Shown in pieces: positions 34,276 through 44,664 of a stretch of 64,000 bases of DNA. The stretch covers positions 1 through 64,000 of the forward strand of contig NZ_JACAKB010000016.1 in the NCBI RefSeq assembly GCF_030326305.1, in the 5' to 3' direction. A program made the translations under genes and the position numbers. Below the pieces are notes generated by a model. It saw only the letters and a list, made by a program, of their open reading frames with translations, did not search any database and was not told the DNA's origin. Every line of letters begins with the position of its first letter. The first letter of the stretch is position 1. This DNA is from Myroides odoratimimus (GTDB taxonomy: Bacteria > Bacteroidota > Bacteroidia > Flavobacteriales > Flavobacteriaceae).

Positions 34276-35487
34276 TTATAGTTTCGAAATAACACCCGAA
34301 CCAATTAGTTCGTCTTCGATATGCCAAGATACAAATTGTCCTTCAGTGATAGCAGATTGCGGTTCTTCAAAACGAACATACATACCTTCTTTCATCTTGT
34401 GTAAAGTAGCTTTTTGCAAAGGTTGGCGATATCTTATACGTGCTAATATAGACATTGTTTCTCCTTCTTGCAATGCTAAATCTTCTCTAATCCAATGAAT
34501 TTCTGATTCTTTTACAAATAATGCTTTGTGGAATAATCCTGGGTGATCACTTCCTTGTCCTGTGTAAATGATATTCTCCTTTACATCAGTACCTATAATA
34601 AACAGTGGTTCAGCAGTACCTCCTACATTTAACCCTTTGCGTTGACCAATAGTAAAGAAGTGAGCCCCGAAGTGCTCACCTACCTTTTTACCCATTTCTG
34701 GTTTGTACACAATTGATTTCGCTTCACTGTACAAAGCATCTTCCAATGTAGAGAATGTCTCTTCCTCTTTCGCATAGATAGACGAATCTTTTGGTATTTC
34801 ATAGATAAGTCCATCTTTTCTTTTCAACTGTTGTTGCAAGAATTCAGGCAATCTTACCTTACCAATGAAACACAATCCTTGAGAGTCTTTTTTATCAGCT
34901 GTGATTAAGTTCATCTTAGCGGCTATCTCACGCACTTGTGGCTTAAGCAATTCTCCTACTGGGAATAACGCCTTTGCCAATTGCTCTTGAGATAACTGAC
35001 ATAAAAAGTAAGACTGATCTTTATTAGGATCTACACCTGCCAATAGTTTATATACTGTCTCTTGTGTACCGTCTTCTTTTGTGATTACTTCTTCATCTTT
35101 ACGACAATAATGACCTGTAGCTACATAATCTGCACCTAAAGTCATTGCAATTTTCATAAATACATCAAACTTGATCTCACGATTACACAATACGTCTGGA
35201 TTAGGGGTACGACCATTCTCATACTCCTTAAACATATAATCTACAATCTTCTCTTTATATTGTTCGCTTAAGTCTACTGTTTGGAATGGTATCCCAAGTT
35301 TCTCAGCGACCATTAAAGCATCGTTGCTATCTTCTAGCCATGGACATTCATTAGAAATTGTCACAGAATCATCGTGCCAGTTTTTCATGAAGAGTCCAAT
35401 AACTTCATACCCTTGTTCTTTCAGTAAATAAGCTGCGACACTTGAGTCTACACCTCCCGAAAGACCTACTACTACTCTTTTCTTCAT
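34276..35487 (-). CDS. mnmA: tRNA 2-thiouridylase MnmA
   Basis: 403 aa from the ATG at 35,487 ([20 protein letters not shown]). It thiolates U34 of Lys, Glu and Gln tRNAs. Seen are the ATP-pyrophosphatase loop [20 protein letters not shown] with the first catalytic Cys, DKSQS-like [13 protein letters not shown], and GLCFIG with the second Cys region. The upstream reading into a hairpin (to 35,532) is rejected as a start. A terminator-like hairpin with a T-run ends 10 bp before this start codon. The nitronate-monooxygenase-like gene follows in the same unit. Confidence 0.95.
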   Translation of the reverse strand: MKKRVVVGLSGGVDSSVAAYLLKEQGYEVIGLFMKNWHDDSVTISNECPWLEDSNDALMVAEKLGIPFQTVDLSEQYKEKIVDYMFKEYENGRTPNPDVLCNREIKFDVFMKIAMTLGADYVATGHYCRKDEEVITKEDGTQETVYKLLAGVDPNKDQSYFLCQLSQEQLAKALFPVGELLKPQVREIAAKMNLITADKKDSQGLCFIGKVRLPEFLQQQLKRKDGLIYEIPKDSSIYAKEEETFSTLEDALYSEAKSIVYKPEMGKKVGEHFGAHFFTIGQRKGLNVGGTAEPLFIIGTDVKENIIYTGQGSDHPGLFHKALFVKESEIHWIREDLALQEGETMSILARIRYRQPLQKATLHKMKEGMYVRFEEPQSAITEGQFVSWHIEDELIGSGVISKL

Positions 35488-35496
35488 AATAAAAAA

Positions 35497-35529
35497 TATT
35501 GCGGCAAATTTACGAGAAATGCCGCAATA
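35497..35529 (-). terminator. Hairpin with T-run abutting the mnmA start
   Basis: TATTGCGGCA / TGCCGCAATA with a 13-nt loop. On the minus strand it is followed by TTTTTTATT and then the mnmA ATG. It acts as the proC terminator or as an attenuator of mnmA. Confidence 0.65.
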
Positions 35530-35594
35530 CAAAAAGTTTTTGAATTTATCTTATCTTTTAATTATGATTCTCTCATAGAGAAAAACTATTAAAC

Positions 35595-36404
35595 TTACTT
35601 TATTTGTCTACCCAGTAACTCTGACTGTGCTTTTGCCTTATTAATACCTTCAACTAATTTTTGTAATACTTCTTCTTCATTGAAGTATTTAATCGCTTGT
35701 TCAGTAGTACCTCCTTTTGACGAAACTTTTGCTATCCAATCTTGTGTAGAAAGTGAATTGGCTTCATACAGCCCTAGAGCACCTGATATAGTTTGCTTCA
35801 CTAACAATTCTGCTTGTGACGGTTCAAAACCATAAGATATCGCCGCTTGTATCATAGCTTCCATAAAATAAAACACATAGGCAGGTCCACTACCTGATAC
35901 AGCAGTAGCCGCATCTATTTTATTTTCTTCAGACACATATACAGACTTACCTGTAGTATTAATTAAGTTCTGAATAATGAACAACTCTTTTCGATCTAGT
36001 TCTTCTGAAGCGGTAAAAACAGTCATACCTCTACCAATCTGAGTTGGTAAGTTAGGCATAGAACGCACTACCTTATCTATTCCTAGATCTTGCTGTAATC
36101 TACTAATAGAAATACCAGCCATCACAGAAACTATTATTTGTTCTTTATTTACATATCTCTTTAAATCAGCAACTAATATAGCGAAGTCTTGGGGTTTCAC
36201 TGCCACGATAACAATGTCACAAGTTCCGATATCACCATCCATTTGATAACGATAAGACAATCCATGAATATTACGATTATCTTCCAGAGTTTTCTGTGAA
36301 CGTGTATATATCAATACATCTGATGGGTTTATAAATCTTGAATTTATAAATCCATTGGCAAACGTACTCCCCATATTCCCCATTCCTATAATTGCTATTC
36401 TCAT
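35595..36404 (-). CDS. proC: Pyrroline-5-carboxylate reductase
   Basis: 269 aa from the ATG at 36,404 (MRIAIIGMGNMGSTFANGF). It makes proline from pyrroline-5-carboxylate with NAD(P)H. The Rossmann motif is GMGNMG, with VRSMPNLPTQIGRGMTV in the middle and the C-terminal signature TAVSGSGPAYVFYFMEAM plus SKGGTTEQAI. A GTG at 36,416 in the same frame would start inside the hairpin and is less likely. The start codon follows directly on a nine-T run after the hairpin. Confidence 0.95.
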   Translation of the reverse strand: MRIAIIGMGNMGSTFANGFINSRFINPSDVLIYTRSQKTLEDNRNIHGLSYRYQMDGDIGTCDIVIVAVKPQDFAILVADLKRYVNKEQIIVSVMAGISISRLQQDLGIDKVVRSMPNLPTQIGRGMTVFTASEELDRKELFIIQNLINTTGKSVYVSEENKIDAATAVSGSGPAYVFYFMEAMIQAAISYGFEPSQAELLVKQTISGALGLYEANSLSTQDWIAKVSSKGGTTEQAIKYFNEEEVLQKLVEGINKAKAQSELLGRQIK

Positions 36405-36412
36405 AAAAAAAA

Positions 36413-36438
36413 ACACCTCTGAATTTGATCAGAGGTGT
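36413..36438 (-). terminator. yidC terminator abutting the proC start
   Basis: ACACCTCTGA / TCAGAGGTGT, perfect 10-bp stem, 6-nt loop, nine T on the minus strand, then ATG of proC at once. Confidence 0.8.
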
Positions 36439-36452
36439 TAAATATAAAAGAA

Positions 36453-38360
36453 TTATTTATTTTTCTTCTTTCTTTCTTCTTGTAATTTTTGTTGCTCTTG
36501 CGCTTGTTGCATCATTTCTTGCATTTTACGTTGGAACTTACCTTTTGGACGCTCTTTCGTTTTATTGTCTTCAATGATTGCTTTAATTTTTTCTTCTTTC
36601 ACAATGTGGTTTTTAATAACATACATAATACCAATTGTAATTAAGTTAGAAATAAAATAGTACAAACTCAATCCTGACGCGTAGTTATTAAAGAAGAACA
36701 ACATCATTAATGGAGAGATATAAATCATCACCTTCATGATCTTACTCATATCTGGCATCCCTTCTTGAGCTGGCGCAGCCATTTGTTGATCTCCTGTAGT
36801 CATCTTCATATATACAAAGATTGCAACAGAAGCTAAGATTGGGAATAAACTCACATGGTTACCATAGAATGGAATACGGAAAGGTAATTCTAAAATCTGG
36901 TCATAAGACGATAAGTCATCTGCCCATAAGAATGATTTTTGTCTCAAATCAAATGCTGACGGGAAGAATTGGAACAATGAATAGAAGATAGGAATTTGTA
37001 ACAACGCTGGAATACATCCTGCCATAGGGTTAACTCCTGCTTTAGAGTACAAGTTCATTGTCTCTTGTTGCTTTTTCATTGGATCGTTTTTATATTTCTC
37101 ATTCAACTCGTTCACTTCTGGACGAATTGCTTTCATTTTTGCTTGAGAAACATAAGACTTATAAGTCAATGGAGAAATTAATAATCTCACAAGTACAGTT
37201 AATGCAATAATAGCAATACCATAAGGTAAGAATGAACTCAATACTCCAAATACTGGAATAAATAAGAAACGGTTTAACCATCCAAAGATTCCCCATCCTA
37301 GAGGAACAATCTTATCTAATCCTTGATCATAAGATTTTAATAATTTATAATCTGCTGGTCCGAAGAACCACTTCATATCATAGTTTAACTCTCCACCAGT
37401 GTAAGCTAAAGGCATTCTAGCATTGAATTGTTTTGTAAACACTGTATCAACTGCCTCATCATGAACCAAGTTAGCTGATTTTAAACTAGCTGTATCAAAA
37501 GCTTTATCTGTAATTAAAACAGAAGCAAAGAAATGTTGTTTAAAGGCAACAAAACTTACATTTTTAGCTTCAGTACTATCATCCTTACTTGTGTTACTTA
37601 GACTGTTATCTTTTCCTCCTTCATACTCATAGTATACACGAGTATATTGGTTCTCATAAGTAATACTCTTCTCATTACTATATGTCTTTAAGCTCCAGTC
37701 TAATGCTGGTGTCTCTGCTATATTAATAACTCTACTTAATCCTTGTGTACGAATAGTAAAGTCTAACATATAGTCATCTGGCTTCAATACATATCTATAC
37801 TCTAAAAACTCAGTAGCTGATACTTTTAAACGCATAGATAACACTTGATTCTCTCCTTCTTTTGTCAATTCAGGCTCAAAGAACAAATCTCTTGTATTAA
37901 ACTTTTTGTTATCCTTTGTATATAACTCTAAATTAAACTCAGCGTTATTATCTTTAATTAACTCTACTAATTCTTTAGAGTTTTTATTAAAACGAGCATT
38001 GTTATTGATTACAACATTTGATAAACTACCTCCTTTATTTTCAACAACTAAAGTCAGTAATTCATTCTTAAGTTCTGTTTTACCTCCTTGAGCAGATGGT
38101 AATGTTGCACTATAAGCAAATGGGCCTAAAGCAGCTTGTAAAGCAGTATTCTGAACAGAATCTGTTTCTACATGATTACTTATAGCACTTGAAATTTTCT
38201 CAGATTCAGCTTCTTTAACTATCTCTTTTTTAGCTACCTCATTATCTTGAGCGATAGCTTCTTTCTCTTTGTTGATATTATTCAACATCATCCAAATTAG
38301 CAATCCGGCTATAATAACAAAGCCGACAATACTGTTACGATCTAATTTTTTTCCTTCCAT
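36453..38360 (-). CDS. yidC: Membrane protein insertase YidC
   Basis: 635 aa, the long bacteroidetal form. It has an N-terminal anchor helix (about 9-25), a large periplasmic beta-domain (about 60-350), then the Oxa1 core with helices at about 360-385, 450-470, 510-525 and 545-580. Characteristic is NPMAGCIPALLQIPIFYSLF. The basic C-terminal tail (KGKFQRKMQEMMQQAQEQQK, then KLQEERKKKNK) may touch the ribosome. It inserts and folds inner-membrane proteins with or without SecYEG. It is co-oriented with pyrG upstream (62-bp gap). Confidence 0.97.
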   Translation of the reverse strand: MEGKKLDRNSIVGFVIIAGLLIWMMLNNINKEKEAIAQDNEVAKKEIVKEAESEKISSAISNHVETDSVQNTALQAALGPFAYSATLPSAQGGKTELKNELLTLVVENKGGSLSNVVINNNARFNKNSKELVELIKDNNAEFNLELYTKDNKKFNTRDLFFEPELTKEGENQVLSMRLKVSATEFLEYRYVLKPDDYMLDFTIRTQGLSRVINIAETPALDWSLKTYSNEKSITYENQYTRVYYEYEGGKDNSLSNTSKDDSTEAKNVSFVAFKQHFFASVLITDKAFDTASLKSANLVHDEAVDTVFTKQFNARMPLAYTGGELNYDMKWFFGPADYKLLKSYDQGLDKIVPLGWGIFGWLNRFLFIPVFGVLSSFLPYGIAIIALTVLVRLLISPLTYKSYVSQAKMKAIRPEVNELNEKYKNDPMKKQQETMNLYSKAGVNPMAGCIPALLQIPIFYSLFQFFPSAFDLRQKSFLWADDLSSYDQILELPFRIPFYGNHVSLFPILASVAIFVYMKMTTGDQQMAAPAQEGMPDMSKIMKVMIYISPLMMLFFFNNYASGLSLYYFISNLITIGIMYVIKNHIVKEEKIKAIIEDNKTKERPKGKFQRKMQEMMQQAQEQQKLQEERKKKNK

Positions 38361-38422
38361 TACTTAATTTGTAGTTTATCAAATTTTTCGCTGTAATAAT
38401 ACTCGCTTATTACCTTTAGAAC

Positions 38423-40036
<1,614 letters not shown>

Positions 40037-40449
40037 TTAGTGTGTGTATTAGTTGTGTAGTTAACAATAAAACTTGGCAAAAATACAACATTCCGAGCTA
40101 TTCTTCTAATTTTAGATTAGCTAAAAAAGCTTCTAAGACTAACTTATAGTTTTTTAACCTTTTAGAAAACATACTAGAAAATATTATTTTGAACATTGTA
40201 AAAAAACACTCTATTGTATCACATTAGTATATACTTTTGTATATTAATCCATTATAATAATGGCCCATAAAAATATTTTACAAAATATAAGAAGTATTAA
40301 AAAATGTGTTCTAGTACTTTAAACCAAATCGCATTACAAGAATTTTAACATTTATAGAGATATAAATCACGTTTCCAAGAGCTAGAATTAATACATTACA
40401 CCTGTTTTTACCATAAAACAAATCTATTCAATCCAATAAAAGTAATTAA
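40037..40449. other. Intergenic region between pyrG and the Crp-family regulator
   Basis: 413 bp, divergent. A TAnnTTTG box TACTTTTG at 40,232-40,239 with a TTG at 40,214 (spacing 15) faces right, but is 210 bp from the regulator start, so it is weak. Nothing else is seen. Confidence 0.4.
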
Positions 40450-41019
40450 ATGACCATAGAGCAAATCATTGATCTTATCTATCCTTTATCTAAAGCTGCT
40501 AAAGGCAAGCTTATTTCTGTCTTTACAGAAATCACGTTCCCTAAGAACTACTTATTGTCAGAATATGAAAAACACGAGAACTATTTCTACTTTATTAAAA
40601 ATGGCTTAGTACGTGCCTATGCTATTCAAGAGGACAGAGAACTTACTTTTTGGTTTGGTAAAGACGGAGATCCTGCTCTATCTATGTACAACTATATACT
40701 CAATAGACCTAGTTATGAGACAATAGACCTTATAGAAGACAGCACATTTTATTTTACTAAGATAAGTCAATTAGAACAACTATACTTAACAGATATTGAA
40801 ATCGCTAATTGGGGAAGAAAATTTGCTGAAATAGAACTTCTAAAAACAGAAGAACGTGCTATCAGTAGACAAATCAAATCTGCTAAAGAAAGATATATTG
40901 ATCTTCTAGAGAAAGATCCATACCTTCTAAATAGAGTTCCCCTGAAGTATATTGCTTCATTTTTAGGCGTAACTCAGGTAAGTTTGAGTAGAATTCGCAG
41001 TGAATTCCTCAAAAAATAG
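40450..41019 (+). CDS. Crp/Fnr-family transcription regulator, 189 aa
   Basis: Residues about 20-120 are the cyclic-nucleotide-binding jelly roll (NYLLSEYEKHENYFYFIKNG, then LVRAYAIQEDRELTFWFGKD). The C-terminal part (about 140-189) is a degenerate winged HTH: LLNRVPLKYIASFLGVTQVS, then LSRIRSEFLKK. No Fe-S cysteines are present, so it is not an Fnr-type oxygen sensor. Small regulators of this form in Bacteroidota often control a neighbouring transporter gene; the amino-acid permease downstream, 230 bp away on the same strand, is a candidate target (inference). Confidence 0.85.
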   Translation: MTIEQIIDLIYPLSKAAKGKLISVFTEITFPKNYLLSEYEKHENYFYFIKNGLVRAYAIQEDRELTFWFGKDGDPALSMYNYILNRPSYETIDLIEDSTFYFTKISQLEQLYLTDIEIANWGRKFAEIELLKTEERAISRQIKSAKERYIDLLEKDPYLLNRVPLKYIASFLGVTQVSLSRIRSEFLKK

Positions 41020-41225
41020 CCTTATTTTATCAATCTAATAATATTCGAAGCAATGCCTTTTTCAAAGAATAATATTTGCTCACCACACTTTTGATATAAA
41101 TTATATTCTGATTATTACATTTTATTTAGCTTAAAATAATATTCAACAAACAACATTTAGCTTATTTTATTATCTTTAATTCAAATTAATAAGCAATTTC
41201 ATTAGAATTTACCTAATGTGTTTTA

Positions 41226-41233
41226 TACTTTTG
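41226..41233 (+). promoter_or_regulatory. Permease promoter, -7 box TACTTTTG
   Basis: Perfect TAnnTTTG match 16 bp before the permease ATG; no -33 TTG at good spacing. Confidence 0.5.
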
Positions 41234-41248
41234 TAACAAATAGTAACA

Positions 41249-42712
41249 ATGAAAAATCAGAATAAAAATCAAGAAGTAGTCCGTGGTTTAAAGGCTAGAC
41301 ACCTTTCCATGATTGCAATTGGAGGATGTATTGGAACAGGTTTATTTATGGCAAGTGGAGAAGCCATACATCAGGCAGGTCCAGGTGGTGCTTTATTAGC
41401 ATACGCCATGATCGGTCTTATGGTGTATTTCTTAATGACCTCATTAGGAGAAATGGCAACCTACCTACCCGTATCAGGTTCATTCAGTACGTATGCCGCT
41501 AGATTTGTTGATCCATCATTAGGTTTTGCATTGGGTTGGAACTATTGGTTTAACTGGGTTATTACTGTAGCTGTAGATGTCTCTATCGCAGCAGTGGTTA
41601 TTTCGTATTGGGAACCATTAGGATTCTTACCCACTTGGGGATGGAGCCTACTCTTCTTCTTCGTTATCTTTGGTTTAAATATGTTATCCGTTAAAGCTTA
41701 TGGAGAATCAGAATATTGGTTTGCTATTATTAAGGTAGTGACTGTTGTTTTATTCCTAGGAATTGGGTTACTAACTATTTTCGGAATACTAGGAGGAGAA
41801 TACATCGGATTCAAAAACTTCACATTAGGAGACGCCCCTATTTTAGGAGGAGGGTTCTCAGGCAAATTCTTAAGTGTATTAGGCGTATTCCTAATTGCAG
41901 GTTTCTCATTTCAAGGAACAGAATTAATCGGTATTACTGCAGGTGAATCAGAGAATCCTGAAAAGAATATACCTAAAGCAATCAAACAAGTATTCTGGAG
42001 AATCTTAGTATTCTATATATTAGCCATATTCGTAATTGGGTTAATCATTCCTTATACAAGCCCTTCTCTATTAGGAGCAGATATTTCTGAGATTGCAAAA
42101 TCTCCTTTCACATTAGTATTTGAAAAAGCACATTTAGCCTTTGCTGCAGCCGTGATGAATGCTGTTATTCTTACTTCTATTCTATCAGCAGGTAATTCAG
42201 GTCTTTATGCCTCTACTCGTATGCTATATGCTATGGGGAAAGATGGCATGGCACACAAAGCCTTTGGTGGAACAAACAAACACGGTGTACCGATGATCGC
42301 CCTAATTGCTACTGGAGTTGTAGTACTATTAATATTCGCAGTACAATCTACTCATCCCAATGCTGTAGACTTTATTCTAGCTGCTTCAGGATTAACAGGG
42401 TTTATAGCATGGTTAGGAATAGCGATTAGTCACTATAGATTCAGAAGAGCATTTCACACTCAAAACAAAAGTCTAGATCAACTAGTCTATAAAGCCAAAT
42501 GGTTCCCTTTTGGACCATTATTTGCCCTATTCTTATGTATATTAGTTATCATAGGTCAAGATTCTAAACTAATTATGGAAGGAGTATTTGACTGGAGAGG
42601 AATGCTAATCACTTATATGGGGATTCCATTCTTCTTAGCCTTCTACTTATACCATAAGCTGAAATTCAAAACGAAACTTATTCCACTTAAAGAAGTGAAT
42701 TTAGACAGATAA
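41249..42712 (+). CDS. Amino-acid permease (APC superfamily, LysP-like), 487 aa
   Basis: Twelve hydrophobic segments in 487 aa. The N-terminal motif LKARHLSMIAIGGCIGTGLF with SGEAIHQAGPGGALLAYAMI, and TYLPVSGSFSTYAARFVDPS, are hallmarks of the amino-acid transporter (AAT) family, which takes up amino acids by proton symport. PVSGSFSTYA resembles lysine permeases, but the substrate is not certain. It is monocistronic, with its own -7 box and a strong terminator. Confidence 0.92.
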   Translation: MKNQNKNQEVVRGLKARHLSMIAIGGCIGTGLFMASGEAIHQAGPGGALLAYAMIGLMVYFLMTSLGEMATYLPVSGSFSTYAARFVDPSLGFALGWNYWFNWVITVAVDVSIAAVVISYWEPLGFLPTWGWSLLFFFVIFGLNMLSVKAYGESEYWFAIIKVVTVVLFLGIGLLTIFGILGGEYIGFKNFTLGDAPILGGGFSGKFLSVLGVFLIAGFSFQGTELIGITAGESENPEKNIPKAIKQVFWRILVFYILAIFVIGLIIPYTSPSLLGADISEIAKSPFTLVFEKAHLAFAAAVMNAVILTSILSAGNSGLYASTRMLYAMGKDGMAHKAFGGTNKHGVPMIALIATGVVVLLIFAVQSTHPNAVDFILAASGLTGFIAWLGIAISHYRFRRAFHTQNKSLDQLVYKAKWFPFGPLFALFLCILVIIGQDSKLIMEGVFDWRGMLITYMGIPFFLAFYLYHKLKFKTKLIPLKEVNLDR

Positions 42713-42742
42713 TATAATACTGGAAACAGGAAACATAAAAAA

Positions 42743-42767
42743 GCGTGAGTTAGATAATAACTCACGC
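42743..42767. terminator. Bidirectional terminator
   Basis: GCGTGAGTTA / TAACTCACGC, 5-nt loop, A-run before and T-run after, between the convergent permease and the next gene. Confidence 0.9.
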
Positions 42768-42795
42768 TTTTTTTTAATACTTATAGAGTACTATA

Positions 42796-43197
42796 TTAAT
42801 TCTTAATTTTAATACTTATTATCCCGAAGCTTGTAGCAAAAGTTCCATTGATAAAATCTTTCCCAGGAGTCTTTTTGTATTCAAAACTCTCTATCTTATC
42901 TACAGCTATACCTTTAAAATCAGAAGATTTTTTTAGTTCATTATTACCTTCAGAATCTACTAATATAATAGCATATTCACCTTTCACTACTAATGGTAAA
43001 GCACCTTGATTAAAGAACTTTGTAGAACTTAGATAAACACTTTCGATATACTCCTGTAAATCTATTGCATTCTCTCTATTTAACATTGTCGCATCTTCCA
43101 CGTCTAATTTTATAGACACTCTTTCTTTTCTTCCTTTTTCTTGTGCAAATACATTACTTGCCAAACACAAAATTAAAAATCCCCCTATTTTTCTCAT
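42796..43197 (-). CDS. Exported protein with TonB-plug-like C-terminus, 133 aa
   Basis: A signal peptide (residues 1-18, ending NVFAQ) precedes a short soluble protein. The C-terminal segment KIESFEYKKTPGKDFINGTF, then ATSFGIISIKIKN, resembles the end of the plug domain of TonB-dependent receptors (xIAxxYGxxxxNGVIxIxTK), a fold that also occurs in stand-alone periplasmic proteins of Bacteroidota. No other motif is seen. The gene is isolated. Confidence 0.6.
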   Translation of the reverse strand: MRKIGGFLILCLASNVFAQEKGRKERVSIKLDVEDATMLNRENAIDLQEYIESVYLSSTKFFNQGALPLVVKGEYAIILVDSEGNNELKKSSDFKGIAVDKIESFEYKKTPGKDFINGTFATSFGIISIKIKN

Positions 43198-43232
43198 ACC
43201 TTCTTAATTTATACTATAACCTAGAATAAAAC

Positions 43233-43255
43233 ACCTCGGGGCAAGCCCACGAGGT
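43233..43255. repeat. Intergenic GC-rich hairpin, copy 1
   Basis: ACCTCG-GGGC-aa-GCCC-a-CGAGGT, a nested stem with one bulge. It is strikingly GC-rich for this genome, and shares its GGCAAGCC apex with the copy at 43,372. Confidence 0.6.
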
Positions 43256-43371
43256 ATTATGTAGTACGATGTAGTATCTCCTGAAATACAAAATGTCACT
43301 TACATCCTCTATTATACACTTTTTAAAAGTGTTTTGAAAAACCATCCGCTTTTCAAACTTTTCCTCTTTGA

Positions 43372-43391
43372 CCCCGAGGCAAGCCTCGGGG
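43372..43391. repeat. Intergenic GC-rich hairpin, copy 2
   Basis: CCCCGAGGC-aa-GCCTCGGGG, a perfect 9-bp stem with a 2-nt apex. No T-run follows, so it is a repeat-type element rather than a terminator. Confidence 0.6.
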
Positions 43392-43465
43392 AATTCTTTG
43401 GATTAAATATCTATCTTTATTTCACTTAACTATATGGTTACTGACTTTTAAATACCAATGACAAT

Positions 43466-44428
43466 TCATGATTCCCCCTCTATTCCCACGTATTTCTCTC
43501 CAGAGTGCACTACTAGATAGTTACACATCTTCTTATACATTGGGGTCTCCACTCCCTGTGCAATACCTTGCTTCACCATATAACCTCCCATTATACCAAG
43601 TTCATTATGCTCTTTAAAAGCAGCAAAGTCACTGTGCATAGACGTTGTTGACTCATATGGAATTGCTTTTAAGCGCTCTATAATAACCTCAACTACATCC
43701 TCGTCAAGAGCTACTCCTTTCTTCTTACCAATAGCAGAAGCCTCTGTGATTAATTGTCTCATCTCGTCTGGATGATGCTCCATCACGCCACCAAAACTAC
43801 TATCATAATAAGCAGTAGCCATAGCAGAAGAAGAGACTAAAATATACTTCTCCCATACCTCCTTAGAGATAGAAGAAGTCGCCTCTGCATGTACACCCGC
43901 AGTTTTTAGAATTGTTTCCAAATCTTTCATTTCCAGAGATACTTGACCATCTAGGCCAAACAGAATACGTTGTCTACCACTCGGATTATCTATTACCCCT
44001 GCTTCCTTTAGACGAGAGACCATATACGTACACCCTTGCCATACTCTAGAGGTTCCAAACACCTCCCTCAATTGCTCATAAGCCTCTACTCCATTTAATA
44101 ATGGGATGATAACTGTATGTTCACCTACTACTGATTTCATATCCTCTATTGTCTGAGACAAGTCATATCCTTTTGTAGCAAGGATAATATAATCTGTATG
44201 CTCGATATCACCCAACTGAGAAGTAGCGATACTAGGGTGCCCCACCACTTCACTATCTTTAGACAAAACAGTTAATCCCTTTTCCTTTATTGTTTCAAGA
44301 TGTTTCCCCCTAGCTATAAAGCATATTTCTATCTCTTTACTATCTTGATATTGATGAGCTAATAATCCCCCATAAAATCCTCCTACACCACCAAGTCCAA
44401 CTATTGTTATTCTCTTTTTATCTTTCAT
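43466..44428 (-). CDS. Ketopantoate reductase family protein (PanE/ApbA)
   Basis: 320 aa. The N-terminal Rossmann domain ITIVGLGGVGGFYGGLLAHQ binds NADPH. ILATKGYDLSQTIEDMKSVV and IIPLLNGVEAYEQLREVFG follow, then the C-terminal domain with EVWEKYILVSSSAMAT containing the conserved catalytic Lys, and a late ELGIMGGYMVKQGIAQGVET. Members reduce ketopantoate to pantoate for CoA synthesis. The family is broad, so another 2-keto acid is possible. It is monocistronic. Confidence 0.85.
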   Translation of the reverse strand: MKDKKRITIVGLGGVGGFYGGLLAHQYQDSKEIEICFIARGKHLETIKEKGLTVLSKDSEVVGHPSIATSQLGDIEHTDYIILATKGYDLSQTIEDMKSVVGEHTVIIPLLNGVEAYEQLREVFGTSRVWQGCTYMVSRLKEAGVIDNPSGRQRILFGLDGQVSLEMKDLETILKTAGVHAEATSSISKEVWEKYILVSSSAMATAYYDSSFGGVMEHHPDEMRQLITEASAIGKKKGVALDEDVVEVIIERLKAIPYESTTSMHSDFAAFKEHNELGIMGGYMVKQGIAQGVETPMYKKMCNYLVVHSGEKYVGIEGES

Positions 44429-44620
44429 TACTATATATTTTTGTTTTGTGGTTATACTTTTCTGTGAAACAAAAAAGATAGAACACCAAAATAGTAAAAA
44501 GCCAGAATACCTAAAAACAAAAAGACTTAAACTTTAAACAATAATTGTAATGAACTTGAAACCTAGCTATTCAAAAGACATATATTGATGCGGATTTAAG
44601 GTTGTAATCCGTAATTATAA

Positions 44621-44654
44621 AAAAAAGCCTAACTAGAAATCTAATTAGGCTTTT
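44621..44654 (-). terminator. ettA terminator
   Basis: AAAAGCCTAACTAGA / TCTAATTAGGCTTTT with one mismatch, 10 bp past the ettA stop. Confidence 0.8.
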
Positions 44655-44664
44655 ACTATTTTAA

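Noticed and set aside
35487-36453. Riboswitch before mnmA or proC
   Set aside because: The single hairpins lack a conserved multi-stem aptamer; they look like plain terminators or attenuators.
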